Positions 10,634-20,272 of a stretch of DNA of 45,415 nucleotides are shown here, piece by piece. The stretch spans positions 1-45,415 of the forward strand of contig JAHECP010000032.1 of NCBI GenBank assembly GCA_024641665.1, written 5' to 3'. A program made the position numbers and the translations under genes. The notes under the pieces are model-generated. The model was not told where the DNA came from. It ran no database searches and worked only from the letters and a program-made list of their open reading frames with translations. Source of the stretch: Acidobacteriota bacterium (lineage in GTDB: Bacteria; Acidobacteriota; Vicinamibacteria; Vicinamibacterales; JAHECP01). How positions within the stretch are numbered: the first letter of the stretch is position 1; each line of letters starts with the position of its first letter.

Positions 10634-12271
10634 ATGCCGGTCCAGGCAATTCGTCGTAGGTTCGCCGTCGGCACCACGGCAGTCGTGCTCGGGCTGGCGC
10701 TGGTGTCGGTGGCCGCTGCGCAGGGCGGCGCGGAAACCCTGCACAACGCCACTCGGCTCGGGGGCTCGACCTCGTTCTACATGCCACCCATGCAGACGAC
10801 CGCCCATCTGAAGCGCATGATGGCCCAGCCCCGCATCGTGGCGGACATTCGCAGCGTGCTCGATCAGGCCGGCCTGTCCAGCACCGCTGACGCCGTGATC
10901 GCCATGCTGACCAACCCGAGCGCGACGGTGAAGGGTGCGCGGTGCGCCGACGCCACGCCGGCTGACGGCACGCTCGTGGAGTGCGATGTCCAGCCCGGCG
11001 AGACGCTGGTCTGGATGGCGTACCGCCCGAAGCGCCAGGCACCCGCATTGATCCAGGGGGTCCGCTGGGCCGGCGAGAAGCCGTTCCCGGCGTTCCTGTT
11101 CCGTGTGACCGAGGAAGATCGGATCTACACCTTCGTCCTGCCGAAGACCTGCGCGAACCTGTCGCTGGCCGGCGTGCAGGAGATCTCGAAGCCGCCCGCG
11201 CAGATCTCGGTAGACCGGTCCTGCGCGCCGGACGGCACGCTGCGAGCCGTCGTGAAGGCCGACGGCGATCTCTCCCGCGTGGCGCGCGTGCGCGTCGCCA
11301 TCGACGGGCGGTCCGCCGGTGAGCTGACCGCGCCGTCCTGGTCGATCACCACGGACACCTCCGGCACGTACAGCTTCGAGGCCAGCGACCCGACCGGCCG
11401 CTCCTACCCCGTGACACGCGCCTCCATCGTCGTCGAGGCCTGCCCGAAGCCGCCGCCACCGCCTCCGATCACCGTCGTCAAGCCCACGTGCGACGTGTCC
11501 TTGTCGGCCGCCCGCGCGAAGGGCGGCTACCAGATCACGGTCGATGCGACACGAAGCACGACCGGCACGAGCGAGGCCGCTCCCGCCGTGTCAGTGGAGT
11601 TGCGCGACGCGGCTGGCGCCGTCGTGGGACGGACGCTGACGCTGGACAGCAGCCGGACGGGCACGATCGTGGTGCGCCAGCCCGGCACATACCGCGCCAC
11701 GGCGACGGTGAGCACGCCCACGGCCGTCCGGTCGGGCAACACCCGGTACGAAGGCACGAACACCTGCGAGGCGAGCGTCACGATTGCGCCGCCGACCGGT
11801 GGTCCGCGCTTCTTCATCGACGCCCTGGCCGGGAAGGAACGGCGCATGCGTCCGATCGAAGGCACGGCGCTCGAGTACGGCCAGTGTTCGCCGCTGCTTG
11901 GCTTCAAGTTCGGCGTGGCCAAGCCGTTCGACAACGGCTGGGAGGTGGCGGGCGCCGTGGGCGCCGCGATCAGCCTCGTCCAGGCCAACGACAAGATCAG
12001 GGAGGACGAGCTCTTCGTCGACGTTGAGGTGAACAAGTACCTGGGCGGCCGCTCGTTCCTCGGGACCGGCCTGTCGCTCTGGGACCTCACGCGCAGCAAG
12101 ACGTTCACGCCGGCGTGGCTGCTGCACTTCGGGGTGCCGGTCACGAAGGCCGACGCCAAGGTCCCGGTGTTCATCATCGGTGAGGGCCGTCTGTTCCTCG
12201 ACCACACCGACAACCTCGGCAGCAACTATCTCGTCTGGGGAGGCGTGCGGATCCAGTTCTCGAAGAGGTAG
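10634..12271 (+). CDS. Secreted Ig-like/beta-barrel protein of unknown function
   Basis: 545 residues, family not recognised. A signal peptide (AIRRRFAVGTTAVVLGLALVSVAAA) precedes a mature N-terminal region containing several cysteines. Two Ig-like beta domains follow (about 190-270 and 285-385), separated by a proline-rich linker with six prolines in a row. The last 150 residues, from PRFFIDALAGKERR to VWGGVRIQFSKR, look like outer-membrane barrel strands. The chosen ATG follows GGAGGAA by 8 nt, better than the in-frame TTG at 10619. This layout suggests an envelope protein with a periplasmic or surface binding part. It is probably activated by the tandem operators upstream. Confidence 0.75.
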   Translation: MPVQAIRRRFAVGTTAVVLGLALVSVAAAQGGAETLHNATRLGGSTSFYMPPMQTTAHLKRMMAQPRIVADIRSVLDQAGLSSTADAVIAMLTNPSATVKGARCADATPADGTLVECDVQPGETLVWMAYRPKRQAPALIQGVRWAGEKPFPAFLFRVTEEDRIYTFVLPKTCANLSLAGVQEISKPPAQISVDRSCAPDGTLRAVVKADGDLSRVARVRVAIDGRSAGELTAPSWSITTDTSGTYSFEASDPTGRSYPVTRASIVVEACPKPPPPPPITVVKPTCDVSLSAARAKGGYQITVDATRSTTGTSEAAPAVSVELRDAAGAVVGRTLTLDSSRTGTIVVRQPGTYRATATVSTPTAVRSGNTRYEGTNTCEASVTIAPPTGGPRFFIDALAGKERRMRPIEGTALEYGQCSPLLGFKFGVAKPFDNGWEVAGAVGAAISLVQANDKIREDELFVDVEVNKYLGGRSFLGTGLSLWDLTRSKTFTPAWLLHFGVPVTKADAKVPVFIIGEGRLFLDHTDNLGSNYLVWGGVRIQFSKR

Positions 12272-12285
12272 GCCCCAGGCCGCAC

Positions 12286-14169
12286 ATGAATACCGTCTCC
12301 ATCAGGAAGTGGGGAGTCGCGGCCGAAGTCCAGGCAGGCTACTGGTGGCGCGCCTGCGCCACCGTAGCCCGCCGCCTCCCGTCTGCCGGCGCCTGCGTGG
12401 CCGGCCGCCTGCGATCCGCATGGGCGCGCCGCGGCGTGCGCCTGGCGGCCCTCGCGCTCTTCCTGCTCCTGCTCCTGCCGGTGGCCGGGCTGGTGCATCA
12501 CGTCTACTTCGACGCGAGCGACCTTCCCGACATCGAGTCCTTCATCCGTTTCGAGCCGCCCACGATCGGCGAGGTCTCCGACGCCCGGGGCACGGTGCTG
12601 ATCGAGCTGGCACGGCAGTACCGCCGGGTGGTCACCTACGACGAGGTGCCCGTCGTCCTGCGCCAGGCCATCCTGGCGGCCGAGGACAAGAACTTCTTCG
12701 CCCACTCCGGCGTGGAGTACGGCGCGCTGCCGCGCGTGATCCAGAAGACGGCGGTGCGCTCGTTGGCCACGTGGTGGAACGGCGACGAGGGGTTCCGGTT
12801 GCGACTCCCCCAGGGCGGCTCGACGCTCACGCAACAGCTCGTCCGCGGCTACTTCCTCAGGGACCGCGCGAGCCGCGAGGGCAACGACACGCTCTTCCGC
12901 AACGGCTTGACGCCGTGGCTCCTCTCCGCGGCTCTGGGCGTCCCGACCACGAACAAGCTCCTGCGGAAGCTCGAGGAGGTGCGCCTGACGCTCTGGCTCG
13001 AACGGGAGATGGAACGGCGGTACGGATCGAAAGAGCAGGCCAAGCGCCAGATCTTCGCCCGCTACGCCAGCTTCATCTACCTGGGCAACGGCCGGTACGG
13101 CTTCGCCGCCGCCTCGGAGTACTACTTCGGCAAGCCGCTGTCGAGCTACACCTCGGAGGACGCCGGCAAGGCGGCGCTCCTCGCGGGGATCGGCAAGTCA
13201 CCCCGAGACTACGCGCCGGTCGCCGGCGACCCGCGGCCCCTGCGTCGCCGCAACGAGATCCTGGCCCTGATGGCGCGCAACGGCTACATCCCCGAGGACC
13301 TCGCGACGCGCTGCGAGGCCGAGCCGGTTCGCGTGGCGGCCGTCCATTCGGTCAAGACCCAGGCGCCCGCCGCGATCGAGAGCGTCTTCGACGAGTTGAG
13401 GCAGCACGGCGGCGACCGCTTCGGCGTCGAGGATCTGTTCATGGGGCGGGTGTCGGTCCGCGCCACCGTGGACGCGCGGGTGCGGACCATCGTGAACGAA
13501 GCCCTGGAGACCGGCCTCGCCCTCTACGAGAAGCGGCACCCGAGGGCGAAAGGGCTGATCCAGGGCTCGGTGGTGGTGCTGCGCAACGGGGACGCGGCGA
13601 TCCTGGCCGAGGCCGGCGGCCGGCAGGTGTACCAGGACCGCCGCAACGCCTACTCCGACTACAACCGCGTCACGGGCTCGCTGCGGCAGCCGGGCTCCGC
13701 GTGGAAGCCGGTCGTGTACCTGGCCGCGTTCCGCCAGGGCCTGGACCTCGACACCACGGTGCCCGACGAGCCCATCGACGTGTCCATGGGCTCCGATCGC
13801 GGGGAGAAGTGGAGCCAACTACGACGATCGGTTCGAGGGCCCAATCCCGGTCCGCCGGGCGCTGGCCGAGTCCCGCAACACCGTGGCCGTGTGGATCACG
13901 CGCGAGATCGGCCTGGACATGGTGATCCGGACCGCCCGGGAACTGGGGATCCGCTCCCCGCTGCAGCCTTACATCAGCATCGCGCTCGGGGCGTCGGAGG
14001 TGCGGCTGCTCGAGCTGGCGGGCGCCTATCGCGCGATGGCCTCAGGGATCCTGGCGGAGCCCCACGTCGTCGATCGCGTCACCGACGCCTCAGGGGAGGT
14101 GCTCTACGGGGCGCCACGGCCCGCCGGCGCGCTCGACTCCACCGGGCTGCGCCAGATCCAGGAAGCTAG
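12286..14169 (+). pseudogene. Class A penicillin-binding protein, frameshifted and 3'-truncated
   Basis: Family role: glycan polymerisation and crosslinking of peptidoglycan. Present are a membrane anchor (about residues 45-65), the GT51 motifs EDKNFFAHSG and GGSTLTQQL, and a transpeptidase SxxK (GSAWKP, Ser near 470). At 13813 the frame shifts: reading EKWS from the first frame, then NYDDRFEGPIPVRRAL and ESRNTVAVWIT in the next. One extra C in AGCCAAC would restore W-S-P-N-Y-D. The second frame runs through LLELAGAYRAMASG to LRQIQEA near 14165, where homology stops and a different gene fragment begins. The KTG motif and about 100 C-terminal residues are missing, so the transpeptidase cannot work as given. 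Either true decay or an assembly join. Confidence 0.8.
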
Positions 14170-15684
14170 AACTGGACAGGCTCGGCGAACGGGCCGTCGC
14201 GGGTCGACGACACGCAGGTCAAGCAGCTGCTGACGCGGATCAAGAAGGACGCCGACCAGTTCCGCGGGAGCCTCGACAAGGCCCTCAATCGCAGCCGGCT
14301 CGACGGCTCGCGAGAGGAGCGCTCCATCAATCAGTCCGTCACCGACTTCGCAAAGGCGACCAACAGCCTGCGTACGCGATTCAACAGCCGGCAGATCGTC
14401 ACGAGCGACATCGAGAACGTGTTGCGACGCGGCGAGGGGATCGACCGTGTCATGTTCACCGAGCGGGGACGATTGACGGTCAAGGCGGACAACGACTGGC
14501 TCACGGTGCGCCGCGATCTGGACGATCTGGCGCGCGCGTACAACCTGGCGTGGACCTGGAGCGAACCCGGCTACACGCCCGGAGCGGCGGTCACGGGTTT
14601 CTCGCGCGGCCTCACTGGCACGTACCACCTGGACGGCAACCGCGGCGACGATCCGCGTCAGGCGGCCGAACAGGCGGCCCGCGCGGTGCCGTCCGACCGG
14701 CGGCAAGCCGCCTCCCAACGGCTGATGAACCGCCTGAACGCGCCGGAAGCCATCACCATCGACCGCAACGGGAATGCCGTCAGCATGGCGTCGTCGCGCG
14801 GACAGCGGGTGACGTTCGAGGCCGATGGCCGGACCCGCACGGAACAGGGGCCTGGTGGGAGGACGATCGAGACCAGCGCCAGCCTCGACGGCGATCGGCT
14901 GGTGGTCACGACCAGGGGCAATACGGGAAACGACTTCACGGTCACCTTCGAGGCGATTGACAGCGATCAGACCCTGCGGGTGACGCGCCGCATCTATGAC
15001 AACGACCTCCGTCAACCGGTGACGGCTCAGAGTTACTATCGGCGGTCGTCGAACGACGCCCAGTGGGACATCTATGATCCCGGCAACTGGGGAACGCCCT
15101 CCAACACCAACACGGCGAACCGCGACTTCGTCGTGCCGAACGGCACCCGGTTGATGGCCACGCTCGATGACCCGCTGAGCACGGAGACGGCGCATGAAGG
15201 CGACCGCGTGACGATGACCACCCGCAGTCCGTCGCAGTACGAGGGGACGGTCATCGAAGGCGTCGTCTCCAGCGTGAACGCCTCCGGACGCGTCAGCGGC
15301 CGGGCGGACATGACCCTGGAGTTCCAGAGCATCCGCGTGCGCAATGGCGGAACGTATCCCTTCGACGGGGTCATCGAGACCGTCCGCACGCCTGGTGGAG
15401 AGACCATCCGGGTGGATAACCAGGGCACGGTCGAGGACAACACCAGCCAGGCTGGCAAGACCGTCCAGCGGGGCGCCATCGGCGCGGCCCTCGGCGCCCT
15501 CATTGGCGCCGTCGCCGGCGGCGGCAAAGGCGCGGCCATTGGCGCCGTGATCGGCGCGGGCGGGGGCGCCGGCACGGTCATCGCCGAAGGGCGCGACCAG
15601 CTCGACCTGCAGCGCGGCACGGAAGTGACCATCACCTCCAGCGACGCGCGGGGGCAGAAGGTGACCGGCGGCGGACCGCGGTGA
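14170..15684 (+). pseudogene. Glycine-zipper envelope protein lacking its 5' end
   Basis: The frame is open from just after the TAG at 14167 and shows coding sequence from the first codons (NWTGSANGPSRVDDTQVKQL), yet has no start codon with a ribosome-binding site and no signal peptide; the first usable start (GTG 14419) is internal. The helical N-terminal region resembles acidobacterial secreted proteins with the D-x-Q-V-x-x-L-L-x-x-I pattern. A beta-rich middle follows, and near the C-terminus a glycine zipper (GAIGAALGALIGAVAGGGKG and the repeat after it) of the kind that spans membranes. The 5' part seems lost at the same junction that truncates the penicillin-binding protein. Confidence 0.65.
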
Positions 15685-15868
15685 TGCCCGGGGAACACCG
15701 GGGACGAGCGGACCGCATCAGGCCTCGGTGGACAGCTGAACACCGGCCGTGTGGCGACGGCTCACAACCGGCCATGTCGACCGGCGGCGACCGAGACGGA
15801 CGGAGTTCTACTTCGTCGGATCCTCCGTGCGGAACTCGGTGTCATGGCCTGGCTCCACCTGGGCCGGC

Positions 15869-16939
15869 CTACGTGAGCGCGGCGCTCTTCGAGGCCATGC
15901 AGTCCATCAGGTCGCGCCAGGATTGCGTGAAGGACCGGGTCCCCTCGCGCTGGAGTTGGGCGGCGAGCGCCGCAGGGTCGACCCCAGCCCGCCCGAACTC
16001 GGCGAGCAGCGCTTCGGCATCGCCGCCATCGAGCGGTACGGTGCCCTTCACGCGGCCATGGTCGGCAAAAGCGAGCAGGGTCTTCTCGGGCATGGTGTTG
16101 ATGGTGTCCGGCGCCGCGAGCGCGTCGACGTACAGGGTGTCCGGGGCGTCGGGGTCTTTGGTACCCGTGCTGGCCCACAGCAGGCGTTGCGGCCTAGCGC
16201 CGGCAAGCTTCTGCCAGCGGGGCGACGCCAGCAGCTCGCGGTAGGCCTGGTAGGTGCGTGTGGCGATGGCGATGCCGAGACGGTTGCGAAGCGGCGCCGG
16301 AACCCGGTCCTTGATGGCCACGTCCCAGCGGCTGACGAACAGCGACGCCACGGACGCCACCGTGGGATCGAGGCCGGCGGCGATCCGCCGTTCGATGCCG
16401 CGCATGTATGCCTCGGCGGCTGCGAGGTAGTGCTCGCGTGAGAACAGCAGCGTCACATTCACCGGCACGCCCGCGAAGATGGCCTCTTCGATCGCCGCCA
16501 GGCCGGCGCGGGTGCCCGGAATCTTGATGAACAGGTTGGGGCGTTTCGCCTGCGCATGAAGTCGGACCACGGCCTTGATAGTGCCGGCCGTGTCGTCCGC
16601 CAGCAGGGGCGACACCTCCAGCGAGACCCAGCCGTCGACGCCGCCGGTCGCCCTATGGACCGGACGAAAGAGATCGGCGGCCTGAGTCAGGTCCTCGAGC
16701 GCCAGCTCGAAAAAGAGCGCTTCGCCTGACTGGCCGGCAACCGCCTTTTGGCGAATGGCCGCATCGTAGAAGCCGGCATGCCTGACAGCCTGGTCGAAGA
16801 TCGTCGGATTGGAGGTCAGCCCCGTGACGGACAGCTCGCGGATATAGCGGCCCAGCGTGCCGCTCGTCAGCAGCCCGCGCGTGATGTTGTCGAGCCAGAG
16901 GCTCTGACCGAGATCGTGCAGCGGTTGTGTGGCGTTCAC
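15869..16939 (-). CDS. tal: Transaldolase
   Basis: 356 residues of the TalB-like long form used with glucose-6-phosphate isomerase-type operons. It transfers dihydroxyacetone units between sugar phosphates (F6P + E4P to S7P + GAP). Visible motifs are SLWLDNITR near the start, GLTSNPTIFDQA, and the Schiff-base lysine in NLFIKIPGT. ATG overlaps the HAD stop by 4 nt (ATGA), so it is translationally coupled as the last gene of the pgm-tal operon. With the phosphoketolase upstream it would recycle erythrose-4-phosphate. The 184 nt to 15684 hold no gene I can support. Confidence 0.94.
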   Translation of the reverse strand: MNATQPLHDLGQSLWLDNITRGLLTSGTLGRYIRELSVTGLTSNPTIFDQAVRHAGFYDAAIRQKAVAGQSGEALFFELALEDLTQAADLFRPVHRATGGVDGWVSLEVSPLLADDTAGTIKAVVRLHAQAKRPNLFIKIPGTRAGLAAIEEAIFAGVPVNVTLLFSREHYLAAAEAYMRGIERRIAAGLDPTVASVASLFVSRWDVAIKDRVPAPLRNRLGIAIATRTYQAYRELLASPRWQKLAGARPQRLLWASTGTKDPDAPDTLYVDALAAPDTINTMPEKTLLAFADHGRVKGTVPLDGGDAEALLAEFGRAGVDPAALAAQLQREGTRSFTQSWRDLMDCMASKSAALT

Positions 16940-17643
16940 GATGCCTCCTGTGGCGCCCTGCCGGCGTTGGGCCTGCCGAGCAAGGCGGACACGTCGTCAT
17001 TGATCAGGTCGCCGATACGCTCAATCGTCATGTCGGCGGGTGAATAGGCGGCGATATTCGCGGGGTCGAGCGCGTAGTGTCCCTGGCGCGGGAAGACGGT
17101 CGTCAGACGATCTCCCCAGACCTGTTTCATCGCCGCCAGAATGCGCAGCTTGTCGTCCACCATGATGTACCGGCGAGCCGGGTAGCGCCGCTCGACGTCA
17201 TCGAGCATGTCCTCTTTGTGCAGGTAGATCAGCACCCGGTCCTCGACCGCGTCCCACAATCCCGATCGCTGTACCTTGCGCGGCTGGAACACCACGTCAC
17301 CATCCGACAGAATCACCGTCGGTCCCCAACGGCGGAGATGGGCGATGACGTCGAGCGCGCCCGGGTACAGGCGCTCCGCAAACGGATAGTCCACCAAAAA
17401 CGAAGACATCAGCAGCAACCGCGGGTCGTGCATCGCGCCGAGACGATAACGTTGCAACGCGCCCAGATAGTCCGCATAGCCGAGCTCGACGCGCAGCGCT
17501 TCGAAAATCTTCCAAGATCGATCCCGGTTCTCGTCGCCAAACTCGTGCGCCAGGTGCTCGCCCAGATCGGCGACGATGCGATCGTTGTCGAGTAGGGTGT
17601 TGTCCACGTCCAGCAGGAACACCACCTCATTCGTTCCCGTCAT
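16936..17643 (-). CDS. HAD-superfamily hydrolase
   Basis: 235 residues with haloacid-dehalogenase motifs: motif I FLLDVDNTLLD (nucleophile and acid aspartates), motif II VILSDGD, and motif III/IV YIMVDDK. It probably dephosphorylates a small phosphorylated metabolite. The start overlaps the ATPase gene by 17 nt and the stop overlaps tal by 4 nt. The operon suggests a sugar phosphate or phosphoglycolate-type substrate, but no motif fixes this. Confidence 0.85.
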   Translation of the reverse strand: MTGTNEVVFLLDVDNTLLDNDRIVADLGEHLAHEFGDENRDRSWKIFEALRVELGYADYLGALQRYRLGAMHDPRLLLMSSFLVDYPFAERLYPGALDVIAHLRRWGPTVILSDGDVVFQPRKVQRSGLWDAVEDRVLIYLHKEDMLDDVERRYPARRYIMVDDKLRILAAMKQVWGDRLTTVFPRQGHYALDPANIAAYSPADMTIERIGDLINDDVSALLGRPNAGRAPQEAS

Positions 17644-20272
17644 GTGCCCCCCTCACGGACTCATCCCTCCGACTCTCGCGCTCCGCCTCGAGCCAGTCTC
17701 GATCTGCCTGGCCATCGCGGCGGCCTCGCTGTTCATAGAGTTCATAGGCGCGCCTCGTGATCTGCGCGGTCACGTCGACAGGTGTCTTGGCCAACAGGGC
17801 CGCGGCGCTTGGATCGAACGCCCGATACGCGAACAGTTTCACCCGGTCATTCACGAGGAACCACGCCAGCGCATAGCCCCACACGAACAGCGCCCAGCTC
17901 CAGCCGAGGGGTGTCATGAACAGCCCGTACACCGCAATCAGAGTCGCCACAACTTGCGTGCCGAGCACGGCCCCCCAGAGGATCCGCGCGGGGCGTATGG
18001 ACCAGAACGGGCCGCGCGTGCGCGTCAGGAAGATCGTCAGATGTCCGGCCACGGACAGCTTCAAATACATCAGCGTCTGGATGTGCGCACGGTCGAGATG
18101 AAAGACGCGCTCACCCAGATAGAACAAGCCGAAGGCGGAGACGACCCCGACGACGCCCAGCACCGTGGAGATCCCCAGCACCACGGGCATGTTCCAGGCC
18201 TCGGGCTTGTGCTGGTAATGGACGTTGTCGTAGGCAATGGACAGGATCGCGCCGTCGTTGAGCAGCGCGAGCATCACGATCATCACCGCCGTCAGTGGAT
18301 AGAAGTTGAAGATCAGGATCGCCAGCGTCATGAACAACAGCACGCGCAGCGTCTCGGCGATGCGGTAGATGGCGTAGCTGTTCATCCGCTGGAAGATCTT
18401 CCGGCTCTCCTTGATGGCGTCGATGATCACGGACAGGCCTGGCGTCAACAGCACGATGGACGCCGCCGCGCGCGCGGCGTCCGTCGCCGCCGAGACGGCG
18501 ATGCCGCAGTCGGCCTTCTTCAGCGCGGGGGCGTCGTTCACCCCGTCGCCGGTCATGCCGACGATGTGGCCGCGCTGCTGGAGGACGTCGACGATGTGGA
18601 ACTTGTGTTCGGGGAACACCTGGGCGAAGCCGTCCGCGTTCTCGATGGACTCCGCCAGCTGCGCCGTCTCGTGATGCTTCGTGTCGCCGAACCCGCTGGC
18701 ATCGAGAATGGCCGTGCCCATCCCCAGCTTCTTGGCCGTTTCCTGCGCAATGGCCAGTTGATCGCCCGTCACCATCTTGACCTTCACGCCCATCTGTCGC
18801 GCGGTCGCGATGGTGGCCTTGGCTTCTTCCCGTGGCGGGTCGAACAGGGGCAACACGCCGAGAAACTGCCACGGGCCGTCTCCCTCGGCCCGCGCCACGC
18901 CCAGGGAACGAAAGCCCCGCGACGCGAATGCGTTGACCGCCTGCTCGACGGCGGGCTTGGCCTGCCCGGCATTGGCCGAAAGCTCCAGGATCACCTGCGG
19001 CGCGCCCTTCGTCGCCTTGAACGTCCTGCCGTTCTCGGCCTTGACGGCGGCCTCGGTGCGCTTGTGCACCGGGTCGAACGGCTGGAAATGCACCACCTGG
19101 TAGCCCTTCAGGGCCTTGTCATCTTTCAGGCCGCTCAGCACGGCGAGGTCGATGGGATCCTTGTTGTCCGCGCGCGACGCCAGCGCGGCGTTGAGGACGA
19201 CTTGATCGGCTGGGATGCCGCTCACGCCGAACGGATCGCCCAGCGTCAGCGTGTTCTGGGTCAGGGTGCCGATCTTGTCCGCGCACAGCACGTCCACGCC
19301 CGCCAATTCCTCGATGGCCGCCAACCGGGTCACAATGGCCTCTCGCCTGGCCAGCAGGCGCGCGCCGACCGCCATGGTCACCGACAGCACCGTGGGCATC
19401 GCCACGGGAATCGCGGCCACGGTCAGCACCAGGGCGAACTGCAACGTGGTGAGGATCGGATCGCCACGGGAGATCGCGACGCCGAGAATCAACACCACCA
19501 GGGTCACGGCGAGGATGATCAGGTAATGGCCGATCTTCAACACCGCGCGCTGAAAGTGGCTGACGGTGTGCGCCTCCTGCACCAGCTGCGCCGTCTTGCC
19601 GAAATAGGTGTTCGCACCGGTGGCGTACACGATCGCATTGATTTCGCCCTGGCGGATGATCGACCCTGAAAACACCGCCTCGCCAGGTTTGCGTGTCGCC
19701 GGCAACGACTCTCCCGTCAGTGCGGACTGATCCACCTCGATCGGGTCACCCTCCAGCAAGCGCGCATCCGCCGGCACGATGTCGCCCAGACGCAGGCGGA
19801 GGACGTCGCCCGGCACCAGCTCGCGCGCGGCCGGGGTGATCCACTTCCCATCACGTTTCACCCGGGCCTTGATCGCCAGCTTGGCCTTCAGGGCCGCGAT
19901 GGCGTTGCCCGCCTGGTGCTCTTCCCAGAATCCGACCACGGCGTTGGCCAGAAGCAGGAGGAGGATGATGGCAAAGTCCGGCCAATGCCGGGCGACCGCC
20001 GAAAGGACCACGGCCGCTTCAATCATCCACGGGATGGGACCCCAGAAATAGGTGAGGAATGTCAGGAACGGATTCGTCTTCTTTTCTTCAATCTCGTTGG
20101 GCCCGTATTGGGCCAGCCGTTTCTGCGCCTCGGCTTGACTGAGACCGTCCGGCGACGATCCCAATCGCTTCTCCACCTCCGGCAGGGGAAGGGATTTCAG
20201 ATCGTCCTTCGCATCGGCCTTCGACCCCGGCTTCGACTCTGGCACCTTGGCCTGATCGGCATTGGGGTTCAT
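17627..20272 (-). CDS. P-type H+-ATPase (plasma-membrane type, P3A)
   Basis: 881 residues; exports protons at the cost of ATP. Features: a hydrophilic N-terminus, an N-terminal cation-ATPase region ([19 protein letters not shown]), membrane pairs, the actuator loop with [14 protein letters not shown], phosphorylation loop at Asp332, hinge [10 protein letters not shown] and [15 protein letters not shown], and a C-terminal six-helix membrane part. The phosphorylation motif reads DKIGTLTQN rather than the near-invariant DKTGTLT, so Thr is Ile at 334. ATG 20270-20272 overlaps the xfp stop (ATGA); the frame stays open far upstream but that part is antisense-like shadow of xfp. A proton pump beside an acetyl-phosphate-making enzyme fits handling of acid end products. 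Confidence 0.9.
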   Translation of the reverse strand: MNPNADQAKVPESKPGSKADAKDDLKSLPLPEVEKRLGSSPDGLSQAEAQKRLAQYGPNEIEEKKTNPFLTFLTYFWGPIPWMIEAAVVLSAVARHWPDFAIILLLLLANAVVGFWEEHQAGNAIAALKAKLAIKARVKRDGKWITPAARELVPGDVLRLRLGDIVPADARLLEGDPIEVDQSALTGESLPATRKPGEAVFSGSIIRQGEINAIVYATGANTYFGKTAQLVQEAHTVSHFQRAVLKIGHYLIILAVTLVVLILGVAISRGDPILTTLQFALVLTVAAIPVAMPTVLSVTMAVGARLLARREAIVTRLAAIEELAGVDVLCADKIGTLTQNTLTLGDPFGVSGIPADQVVLNAALASRADNKDPIDLAVLSGLKDDKALKGYQVVHFQPFDPVHKRTEAAVKAENGRTFKATKGAPQVILELSANAGQAKPAVEQAVNAFASRGFRSLGVARAEGDGPWQFLGVLPLFDPPREEAKATIATARQMGVKVKMVTGDQLAIAQETAKKLGMGTAILDASGFGDTKHHETAQLAESIENADGFAQVFPEHKFHIVDVLQQRGHIVGMTGDGVNDAPALKKADCGIAVSAATDAARAAASIVLLTPGLSVIIDAIKESRKIFQRMNSYAIYRIAETLRVLLFMTLAILIFNFYPLTAVMIVMLALLNDGAILSIAYDNVHYQHKPEAWNMPVVLGISTVLGVVGVVSAFGLFYLGERVFHLDRAHIQTLMYLKLSVAGHLTIFLTRTRGPFWSIRPARILWGAVLGTQVVATLIAVYGLFMTPLGWSWALFVWGYALAWFLVNDRVKLFAYRAFDPSAAALLAKTPVDVTAQITRRAYELYEQRGRRDGQADRDWLEAERESRRDESVRGAHDGNE

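Noticed and set aside
15725-15740. TGGACAGCTGAACA-like sequence near the end of tal
   Set aside because: Only the right arm fits, there is no -10 at the standard distance, and it lies between two gene ends.
17576-19669. Long plus-strand frame across the H+-ATPase gene
   Set aside because: It lies opposite intact P-type ATPase motifs and encodes low-complexity His/Asp/Gln-rich sequence.
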